Shown one piece after another: positions 1 through 4,979 of a stretch of 5,802 bases of DNA. The stretch lies in NCBI GenBank assembly GCA_043798775.1, contig JAZDOL010000057.1, positions 1 through 5,802 on the forward strand. The letters run 5' to 3'. A model generated the notes under the pieces. The model was not told the origin of the DNA, did no database searches, and saw only the letters and a program-made list of their open reading frames with translations. The DNA is from CAZUEG01 sp043798775. GTDB lineage: Bacteria > Patescibacteriota > Minisyncoccia > Minisyncoccales > GWA2-46-15. Position 1 is the stretch's first letter. Every line of letters begins with the position of its first letter. Position numbers and translations under genes: made by a program.

Positions 1-2
1 AG

Positions 3-179
3 CTATATTCATTTAAGAATCAAGAAATAATCCCCGAACTAGACAGACAATTTCTTCACGCATATTCCTTAAAAATTAATTTGTTAAATAATAGCAATAA
101 AGAATTTGTTGCTGAATTACCGCCGGAGTTGCAAAAAATATTACAATCATTAAAGTCACAAAAATATGCCAACCGTTAA
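3..179 (+). CDS. RluA/RluD-family pseudouridine synthase, C-terminal end (5' part outside window)
   Basis: The window opens inside a gene whose last 58 codons are visible, ending in TAA at 177-179. The family converts specific uridines in 23S rRNA (RluD, RluC) or tRNA (RluA) to pseudouridine, in the cytoplasm. The visible part holds the characteristic end of the fold: DRQFLHAYSLKI, a variable loop, then FVAELPPELQKIL. This matches the family pattern R-Q-x-L-H-A-x-x-L-x-F, followed by F-x-A-x-L-P-x-x-L. The catalytic aspartate and any S4 domain would lie upstream and cannot be checked. The end overlaps the rplS start by 14 bases in another frame, suggesting co-transcription and translational coupling. 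The family call is fairly firm; which member (RluA, C or D) cannot be told from this fragment. Confidence 0.72.
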   Translation, partial: LYSFKNQEIIPELDRQFLHAYSLKINLLNNSNKEFVAELPPELQKILQSLKSQKYANR

Positions 180-558
180 CGAACAACTAAAAACCGACTT
201 GCCAAAAATTAGACCGGGATCAATTGTCCGCGTTCATCAAAAAATCGAAGAAAATGGAAAAACCAGAACTCAAATCTTTGAAGGGATAGTTATTGCTCTT
301 AAACACGGAACAGGAATTTCGGGGACAATGACTGTTCGCAAGGAATCGTTTGGGGTGGGCGTTGAGCGAGTTTTTCCGTTACACTCTCCAAATATTGTTA
401 AGATTGAAATTGTCGAGAATAAGAAAGTCCGCCGAGCAAAACTTTACTATCTAAGAGAATTAACCGGAAAACGGGCGCGGCTAAAGAAAAAGTTGGATTT
501 CGTTCCCAAGATTGAAGAGGAATCAGCGGTTAGCGACGAAACAGAGAAAGGGCAATAA
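166..558 (+). CDS. rplS: 50S ribosomal protein L19
   Basis: This is ribosomal protein L19, a large-subunit protein at the interface with the 30S subunit. It has 130 residues, against about 115 in most bacteria. The diagnostic core is present in order: RPGSIVRVH (16-24), QIFEGIVIA (36-44), TVRKESFGVGVERVFPLHSP (56-75) and KVRRAKLYYLRELTGKRARL (87-106). The extra length is an acidic, Ser/Glu-rich tail after residue 112, a lineage-specific extension with no clear function. The ATG at 166 gives the expected L19 N-terminus; it lies inside the end of the upstream pseudouridine synthase gene and has no strong Shine-Dalgarno, so coupling is likely. The stop codon is embedded in a hairpin that may end the operon. 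Identification is secure. Confidence 0.97.
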   Translation: MPTVNEQLKTDLPKIRPGSIVRVHQKIEENGKTRTQIFEGIVIALKHGTGISGTMTVRKESFGVGVERVFPLHSPNIVKIEIVENKKVRRAKLYYLRELTGKRARLKKKLDFVPKIEEESAVSDETEKGQ

Positions 559-569
559 TTTGCCCTTTT
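547..569 (+). terminator. Hairpin overlapping the rplS stop codon, possible weak terminator
   Basis: A 9-bp perfect stem (AAAGGGCAA, 547-555, with TTGCCCTTT, 560-568) encloses a 4-base loop that contains the TAA stop. Only four T residues end the 3' arm, followed by GTGTGGG, so as an intrinsic terminator it is weak. It may serve as a terminator or as an mRNA 3'-end stabiliser. It separates rplS from the inserted endonuclease gene. Confidence 0.5.
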
Positions 570-633
570 GTGTGGGTAGCGATGCTGGTTTTTTGTTTTT
601 ATATTATTATTCGTATACACTATAGGTTCGAGA

Positions 634-645
634 TATAATAATAAA
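634..645 (+). promoter_or_regulatory. Perfect -10 box just upstream of the endonuclease ATG (leaderless promoter)
   Basis: TATAAT at 634-639 is a perfect -10 hexamer and sits only 6 bases before the ATG at 646. Transcription from it would begin at or next to the start codon, giving a leaderless mRNA. In agreement, no Shine-Dalgarno sequence lies before the ATG. The region 17 bases further up (around 611-616) has no good -35 match. The reading is inferred from spacing alone; AT-rich DNA can give such hexamers by chance. Confidence 0.5.
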
Positions 646-1350
646 ATGGGTAAAAGGGGACCAAGACCAAAAAGTAAAGTTTTAATAAAATGGTCACCAG
701 AATTTGCTTACGCAATCGGACTTTTAACAACAGATGGATGTCTTTCTATAGACGGCAGGCATATAGAATTAACATCAAAAGATAGAGAACAGCTAAGAAA
801 TTTTTTAAAGTGTCTTAAAGTCAAAAATAGGATTGTCTATAAAACATCTGGATATTCCGATAGAAAAATCACAAGAACACAATTTAGTGATGTTAATTTT
901 TACAAATTTTTACTTAAGATCGGTTTATTTCCGAATAAGTCAAGAATATTAAAGGAAATTAATATTCCCAGTAAATACTTCTTTGATTTTTTACGCGGGC
1001 ATTTTGATGGCGATGGAACATTTTATTCTTATTGGGATAAAAGATGGAAATCGAGCTTTATGTTTTATACTGAATTCATATCAGCCAGCAAAGAACATAT
1101 TGATTGGGTTAAAAGAATGTTATTCGAAAAAATAAAAATAAGGGGTCACATAACAAGAGATGGTGGAAAAATTACATATCAATTAAAATATGCGAAAATA
1201 GAATCATTAAAACTATTTCCGAAATTGTATTATAATGAAAACGTGATTTGTTTGCGAAGGAAACGGTTGAAAATGGAAAAAGCGTTTAAAATTGATGATG
1301 GGCACATAAATAGGCGCGCGGGTGCTGTAATGGTAGCCAGGCTAGCTTGA
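646..1350 (+). CDS. LAGLIDADG homing endonuclease, two-motif (monomeric) type
   Basis: This 234-codon gene encodes a DNA endonuclease of the LAGLIDADG family. Such enzymes cut a long asymmetric site, and repair copies the gene into it. Two motifs are present: AIGLLTTDG (residues 23-31, acidic residue D30) and LRGHFDGDG (116-124, acidic residue D123). Their spacing of about 93 residues fits a single-chain, two-half enzyme. Both catalytic acids remain and the frame is open, so it may be active. The N-terminus is basic (MGKRGPRPKSK). It stands free: no intron or intein halves surround it. The last 11 or so residues (RAGAVMVARLA) come from translating the 5' half of tRNA-Leu, and the TGA stop at 1348-1350 overlaps the anticodon. 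The original stop was probably lost at the insertion junction. Family call firm; target site unknown, perhaps the tRNA region. Confidence 0.9.
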   Translation: MGKRGPRPKSKVLIKWSPEFAYAIGLLTTDGCLSIDGRHIELTSKDREQLRNFLKCLKVKNRIVYKTSGYSDRKITRTQFSDVNFYKFLLKIGLFPNKSRILKEINIPSKYFFDFLRGHFDGDGTFYSYWDKRWKSSFMFYTEFISASKEHIDWVKRMLFEKIKIRGHITRDGGKITYQLKYAKIESLKLFPKLYYNENVICLRRKRLKMEKAFKIDDGHINRRAGAVMVARLA

Positions 1351-1401
1351 GGTGCTAGTGTCCGCAAGGGCGTGGAGGTTCGACTCCTCTCCCGCGCACC
1401 A
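1316..1401 (+). tRNA. tRNA-Leu (anticodon GAG), CCA encoded
   Basis: A complete class II tRNA of 86 bases. The acceptor stem is GCGCGGG (1316-1322) with CCCGCGC (1391-1397), followed by discriminator A and encoded CCA (1399-1401). The short D stem pairs CTG (1325-1327) with CAG (1338-1340). The anticodon stem is CTAGC/GCTAG (1342-1346, 1354-1358) around loop TTGAGGT, giving anticodon GAG at 1349-1351, which reads CUC and CUU. The long variable arm spans 1359-1373, and the T arm (1374-1390) has loop TTCGACT. There is no intron. No promoter is evident directly in front, because the endonuclease gene occupies the upstream DNA. The tRNA is probably cut from a transcript shared with that gene, or promoted from within it. 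Confidence 0.95.
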
Positions 1402-1421
1402 TTTGGGAAATGGCGGAATCG

Positions 1422-1465
1422 TTGGGCGCGGCGCTCGCAACGCCGCCGCCCAATGCGAGCGCCGC
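1422..1465. repeat. GC-rich inverted repeat with two competing folds
   Basis: A perfect 12-bp inverted repeat (GCGGCGCTCGCA, 1428-1439, with TGCGAGCGCCGC, 1454-1465) encloses a 14-base loop. The outer left flank TTGGGCG (1422-1428) is also complementary to CGCCCAA (1447-1453), which lies inside the loop, so two folds exclude each other. It begins about 20 bases after tRNA-Leu, within the end of the recombinase remnant, where it encodes the low-complexity ALALGGGVASAAPND on the minus strand. It resembles the REP-like palindromes scattered through this window. Confidence 0.6.
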
Positions 1466-1530
1466 AAAGGGAAAATTCAAGTCCGCCGAGAGCCGCCGAT
1501 TAAATAAAGAATAGTTCGAGCCGACTTTTT

Positions 1531-1566
1531 TTGCCACGACGGCAAGGTCGTGGCAATTATTTTTTT
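1531..1566 (+). terminator. Terminator-like hairpin downstream of tRNA-Leu, inside the recombinase remnant
   Basis: A perfect 10-bp stem (TTGCCACGAC, 1531-1540, with GTCGTGGCAA, 1547-1556) with a 6-base loop is followed on the plus strand by TTATTTTTTT (1557-1566). That is the form of an intrinsic terminator and would end the endonuclease/tRNA transcript about 130 bases after the tRNA. On the minus strand the same bases encode CHDLAVVAKK of the recombinase tail, so the role may be incidental. A smaller hairpin (TTGCGCC/GGCGCAA, 1580-1598) follows. Confidence 0.5.
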
Positions 1567-1923
1567 CGCGCGCGATTTTTTGCGCCTGTAAGGCGCAATT
1601 TACAAATTCTCTCATAGGTTCGAGCCAAACAGTTCCGTTTTTCTCAATTTGAGATTTTTTCTCTTCCAATTTTAGTTTTTCGTCAAATATTTCATTCTTC
1701 TTTTGTTTGTAAATTTCCGGTTCGATAACCTGATCAAGATAGCCGTCAAGAAGCCTGTTTAATTTGACTTCAGTTTCTTGGACTTGTTCGTTTAACTGTT
1801 TTGTTTCAACTTCTGCGATAAGTTTGTCTTTTTCTTCAGCTTGGATAATCCATTTTTCAAAGTATGGTTCCCAATTCTCGCGCAAGCCGCAATCACGGAC
1901 AATTTGCCTTAATTCTGGTTTTG

Positions 1924-2007
1924 GGATAAAATAAAAATGTGGTTTTTCGCCAAAGGCGGATTCGACTTCCGCGGACAAAAACATGGTTCCCGACAAACGA
2001 AGTAAAA
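1924..2007 (+). repeat. 84-base direct repeat, copy 1 (left of the UPF0182 gene)
   Basis: This element matches 4896-4979 at 80 of 84 positions, in the same orientation and with no gaps. It runs from GGATAAAATAAAAATGTGG to CGACAAACGAAGTAAAA. All four differences lie between 1956 and 1972, in a GC-rich palindromic core (here GCGGA, a 7-base loop, TCCGC). It abuts the truncated end of the recombinase remnant on the left and the small hydrophobic peptide on the right. Its nature is unknown: a REP-like or other short interspersed element, or a structured leader. Confidence 0.85.
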
Positions 2008-2084
2008 TCAAAAGGGTCATTTTCGTCGCCGTTATCATTCTGATCATTATCGCCTTTCTTGTGTCGCTCGCGGTTGGCTATTAA
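1983..2084 (+). CDS. Putative 33-residue single-helix membrane peptide, copy 1
   Basis: An ATG within the 84-base repeat opens a 33-codon frame: a basic N-terminus (MVPDKRSKIKR), then about 20 uninterrupted hydrophobic residues, ending LAVGY and TAA. It is predicted to be a single transmembrane helix with the N-terminus inside. The main support is a paralogous helix at 4977-5051, where 11 of 24 residues match with no gap and the stop falls at the same place. The frame ends 36 bases before the UPF0182 ATG in the same direction, so the two could be co-transcribed. No Shine-Dalgarno is seen before the ATG. I recognise no family. It could be a small regulatory or toxin-like membrane peptide, or the relic of a longer protein's N-terminus. 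Confidence 0.45.
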   Translation: MVPDKRSKIKRVIFVAVIILIIIAFLVSLAVGY

Positions 2085-2089
2085 CTTTT

Positions 2090-2117
2090 AAGGAAATTTA
2101 TGTTACTATTAACTTGA
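2090..2117 (+). promoter_or_regulatory. Shine-Dalgarno plus five-codon open frame ahead of UPF0182
   Basis: AAGGA at 2090-2094 lies 5 bases before an ATG at 2100, the best ribosome-binding arrangement in this area. That ATG starts only MLLLT and then TGA (2115-2117), in the same frame as UPF0182. The UPF0182 ATG follows the TGA after 3 bases and has no Shine-Dalgarno of its own at normal distance. Ribosomes may load at 2100, stop at the TGA and restart at 2121. Alternatively the TGA is a mutation that shortened the N-terminus by seven residues. Confidence 0.4.
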
Positions 2118-2120
2118 TAT

Positions 2121-4850
2121 ATGGCAAGACTTAAAGTGAGGTTTTTAATTATCATTGCATTTTTTGCTGTTTTTGTTTTTCTTCCAACTATTATTACTTT
2201 TGTTACTGACTGGTGGTGGTTTTCCGAGGTTGGTCACACCCAAATCTTTATTAAGTCTCTGGTTGCTAAAATAGCGTTGTTTGCGGGGACAGGAATTTTT
2301 ATTGCCGTTTTTTTGCTTGCCAATTTATTTTTAGCGATTCGGTTAAAAACCCCTTGGACGGCAATTTTACCGGCGGCGTTAACCGGTCAACCGATGAATT
2401 TGGATAGTAGTGTTGTTAAAAAATTAGCTGTTGTTTTTAGTTTAGTAGTCGCGTTCTTTTTTGGGCTCGCGGCGACGGCCAACTGGCAGGAGGTATTAAA
2501 ATTTATTTCGGGTGCCTCTTTCGGCGTGGCAGACCCAATATTCAATAAAGATATCGGATTTTATATCTTCTCTCTTCCCGTCTTTCAGATAGGCTTAGGC
2601 CTCATAAAATTCCTCGTTCTGTTAGCGCTCGCCGGTTGCGCGATTATATATTTTTTGCGAGGAAGCCTTAATGTCGCAAGCTTGCAACTGCTTAAACAAA
2701 TGCGCATTGAACGCGGGGCAAGAATCCATCTTGGCATTCTGCTCGCTATTTTTCTCTCAACCATTGTCGCCGGGTTTTATCTTTCTCGCTTTGCGCTGCT
2801 GACGAGCCCAAGTGGTTTAGTATTTGGCGCGACGTACACAGATGTAACCGTGAGAATATTCGTGCTTTGGATTTCAATGGCTACTGCTTTCCTTGCGGCA
2901 ATTTCGGCTATTTTTTGGGCATGGAAGGGATTATTGTCTCTGCTTATCGGAGCAGTTTCCTTGTATATTGTTGTAGGATTTGCCGGAGCGATGGTTCCGG
3001 CTATTGTTCAAAAACTGATTGTTGCCCCCAATGAGCTCGTGAAAGAAACGCCGTTCATTAAGCATAATATCGCCGCTACCCGAGAGGCGTTTGCGCTTGA
3101 TAAAATTGAGGAACGAGAAATCTCGGGAGATAAACCCATCACCGCGGCTGATATCTCGGCCAATAATCTCACGATTAAAAATGTACGGCTTTGGGATAGG
3201 AAACCGCTTTTATCAACTTTTTCCCAGATACAAGAAATCAGAACCTATTACGAGTTTGCCGAAGTTGATAATGATCGCTATATTATAGACGGAGAAATTC
3301 GCCAGATTATGCTCTCCCCGCGGGAGTTGGCTTCAGCCAGCTTGCCGAATAGAAACTGGATCAATGAGCGGCTTACATTTACACATGGGTATGGAGTAGC
3401 GGCCGGGCCAGTGAATCAAGTCACCCCCGAGGGCTTGCCGGTTTTATTTGTTAAGGATTTACCGCCAAAGTCAGATGTGAAGGAGCTTGAAATTACACGC
3501 CCGGAAATCTACTTCGGCGAGCTGACAAACGACTACGTCATTACCAAAACAAAATCCCGTGAGTTTGATTATCCCAAGGGCGAAGAAAATGTCTACACAA
3601 CTTATGAAGGCACTGGTGGAGTGGAGATCAACTCTTTCATCAAGCGGGTCTTTTATGCGGTGAAATTCCAATCGCTGAAACTGCTTTTGTCTAACGACAT
3701 AACCAGTGAGAGCCGTATTTTGTATTACCGCACTGTTGCTGAAAGAATCGCCAAAATTGCACCGTTTTTGACATTTGACCAAGACCCCTATATCGTTATT
3801 GCCGACGGTAAAGTATATTGGATTGCCGACGGCTATACCGTCAGCGACCGTTATCCATATTCGGAACCTGCACGATTAAACGGCCGTGATATAAATTACA
3901 TAAGAAACTCGGTAAAAGTCGTAGTGGACGCGTATAGTGGCAGTGTCGTTTTCTATCAGGCAGACGCAGAGGATCCAATTATGAAAACATACGCCGCGAT
4001 TTTCCCCGGAACATTCAGGCCGCTTTCGGAAATGCCAGAGGGCATTATTTCTCACTTGCGTTATCCCGAAGATATCTTTACCCTGCAGACTACCGCGTAT
4101 TCGGTCTATCACATGGATGATCCGCAGATTTTTTACAACAAAGAAGACCAATGGGAAATTCCGGCCATTGCGGCAGAAGGAGAAGGCCTGTCGGCCGGCC
4201 AGGCAGGGGTAGGGCCAGGCGCGATTCCGCCGATGCAACCACGGCATATTATTATGAAGTTGCCGGAAGAGAAAAAAGAGGAATATGTTTTAATGTTACC
4301 TTTTACTCCTCGCGCCAAAGACAATTTGTCCGCCTGGATGGTCGCCCGTAACGATGGAGCAAACTACGGCAAGTTGTTGGTCTATCGTTTTCCTAAAGAC
4401 AAGCTTGTGTTCGGACCTAAACAGATTATAGGCAGAATTAATCAGCATCCGGAAATTAGCCAGCAAATCTCACTGTGGAGCCAAGGCGGGTCGCAAGTAA
4501 TCCAGGGTCCGCTGTTAGTTATCCCCATTGAAGAATCGCTCTTGTATGTGCGCCCACTCTATCTCAAGGCCGAGGCCGGAAAAATTCCCGAGTTAAAACG
4601 GGTGGTGGTGGCGTATGAAAATAAAATTGCTATGGAAGAGACGCTGGAAGAAGGGTTATCAAAAATCTTTGGCAGTGGGGCACGAGTAAGGATGCAAGGG
4701 AGTGCGACGGTAAAACCTTCCGAAGATTTCCAGGAACGCATGCGAAGAGCGGCAGAAGCGTATGAGGAGGCGCTCCGAGCGCAAAGAGATGGCGATTGGG
4801 CGCGCTACGGCGAGGCAATAAAGCGTCTCGGAGAGATTCTAAAACAATAG
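2121..4850 (+). CDS. UPF0182 (COG1615) family membrane protein
   Basis: A complete 909-residue member of UPF0182, a conserved family of unknown biochemical function found in actinobacteria, cyanobacteria, clostridia and CPR. Hydrophobicity suggests seven membrane helices in the first third (roughly 8-29, 50-73, 101-120, 153-178, 201-222, 246-268, 271-298), then a large soluble domain, probably outside the membrane. Family signatures are FTDWWWF-like TDWWWFSEVGH (29-39), THGYG (421-425), PEIYFGE (461-467), DPYIVIADGKVYWIADGYT (555-573), YIRNSVKVVVDAYSG (593-607) and YPEDIFTLQT (648-657). The C-terminal helix pair ends in the usual GDWARYGEA (891-899). Length is normal for the family. A Gly/Ala-rich linker around 683-704 coincides with a palindrome in the DNA. 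The gene sits alone between two direct repeats. Confidence 0.95.
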   Translation: MARLKVRFLIIIAFFAVFVFLPTIITFVTDWWWFSEVGHTQIFIKSLVAKIALFAGTGIFIAVFLLANLFLAIRLKTPWTAILPAALTGQPMNLDSSVVKKLAVVFSLVVAFFFGLAATANWQEVLKFISGASFGVADPIFNKDIGFYIFSLPVFQIGLGLIKFLVLLALAGCAIIYFLRGSLNVASLQLLKQMRIERGARIHLGILLAIFLSTIVAGFYLSRFALLTSPSGLVFGATYTDVTVRIFVLWISMATAFLAAISAIFWAWKGLLSLLIGAVSLYIVVGFAGAMVPAIVQKLIVAPNELVKETPFIKHNIAATREAFALDKIEEREISGDKPITAADISANNLTIKNVRLWDRKPLLSTFSQIQEIRTYYEFAEVDNDRYIIDGEIRQIMLSPRELASASLPNRNWINERLTFTHGYGVAAGPVNQVTPEGLPVLFVKDLPPKSDVKELEITRPEIYFGELTNDYVITKTKSREFDYPKGEENVYTTYEGTGGVEINSFIKRVFYAVKFQSLKLLLSNDITSESRILYYRTVAERIAKIAPFLTFDQDPYIVIADGKVYWIADGYTVSDRYPYSEPARLNGRDINYIRNSVKVVVDAYSGSVVFYQADAEDPIMKTYAAIFPGTFRPLSEMPEGIISHLRYPEDIFTLQTTAYSVYHMDDPQIFYNKEDQWEIPAIAAEGEGLSAGQAGVGPGAIPPMQPRHIIMKLPEEKKEEYVLMLPFTPRAKDNLSAWMVARNDGANYGKLLVYRFPKDKLVFGPKQIIGRINQHPEISQQISLWSQGGSQVIQGPLLVIPIEESLLYVRPLYLKAEAGKIPELKRVVVAYENKIAMEETLEEGLSKIFGSGARVRMQGSATVKPSEDFQERMRRAAEAYEEALRAQRDGDWARYGEAIKRLGEILKQ
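4185..4209. repeat. GC-rich palindromic (REP-like) segment inside the UPF0182 gene
   Basis: GCCTG (4186-4190) and CAGGC (4200-4204) enclose TCGGCCGGC, with the palindrome GGCCGGCC at 4193-4200. It encodes EGLSAGQAGVGPG, a low-complexity linker in a position where UPF0182 proteins usually have a short, variable loop. CPR genomes carry many such CCTG...CAGG palindromes, some within genes; whether this is one of them is inferred. Confidence 0.4.
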
Positions 4851-4854
4851 AGAA

Positions 4855-4860
4855 TATAAT
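4855..4860 (+). promoter_or_regulatory. Possible -10 box after UPF0182
   Basis: TATAAT begins 4 bases after the UPF0182 stop and about 36 bases before repeat copy 2. No -35 hexamer is visible at the right distance, so it could drive the downstream repeat/peptide unit or be chance. Confidence 0.25.
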
Positions 4861-4895
4861 GCGTCCGCCACTGGCAGAAACGAGAAACATTTTTA

Positions 4896-4979
4896 GGATA
4901 AAATAAAAATGTGGTTTTTCGCCAAAGGCGGATCCGCCTCCGGCGGACAAAAACATGGTTCCCGACAAACGAAGTAAAA
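4896..4979 (+). repeat. 84-base direct repeat, copy 2 (right of the UPF0182 gene)
   Basis: This is the direct copy of 1924-2007, 80 of 84 bases identical. Its core is a cleaner palindrome: GGCGGATCCGCC (12-base perfect palindrome), then TCC, then GGCGGA, so the middle TCCGCC can pair with either neighbour. The copies lie 2,972 bases apart, start to start, with UPF0182 between them. Recombination between them would remove that gene exactly with one repeat. Confidence 0.85.

Larger units (their letters stand above)
1355..1923 (-). pseudogene. Large serine recombinase, C-terminal remnant
   Basis: The minus-strand frame encodes the tail of a large serine site-specific recombinase. The order is LRQIVRDCGLRENW, a charged helical region, the coiled-coil segment LNRLLDGYLDQVIEPEIYKQ, then WLEPMREFVNCALQAQ and VAKKVGSNYSLFNRRLS. 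This is typical of the post-zinc-ribbon part of recombinases common in CPR genomes. The catalytic resolvase domain with its active serine, the recombinase domain and the zinc ribbon are all missing, so it cannot be functional. The open frame continues upstream to an ATG at 2047 only by reading through the 84-base repeat backwards; that part is not recombinase. The last 15 or so residues (MVRGRGVEPPRPCGH) are antisense tRNA-Leu. It is a scar of an integrated element next to the tRNA. Confidence 0.8.

Noticed and set aside
601..645. GGTTCGA near 626, resembling a tRNA T-loop, as a possible upstream exon of a split or intron-containing tRNA
   Set aside because: The flanks do not form a T stem, the loop lacks the closing C, and the tRNA-Leu downstream is complete by itself, so the endonuclease is not inside a tRNA intron.
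1924..2047. N-terminal third of the minus-strand open frame ending at ATG 2047 as part of the recombinase
   Set aside because: It is the reverse complement of the 84-base repeat plus the membrane-peptide region and has no recombinase features.
1348..2117. TGA read as glycine (Absconditabacteria/Gracilibacteria code), which would extend the endonuclease and join the five-codon frame to UPF0182
   Set aside because: UPF0182 has dozens of glycines and no in-frame TGA over 909 codons, and rplS has none either; a recoded genome would use TGA often.
4630..4968. Minus-strand open frame overlapping the UPF0182 3' end
   Set aside because: It is mostly antisense to well-conserved UPF0182 codons, and its start is repeat sequence. 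The other minus-strand frames inside 3471-4741 are rejected for the same reason.
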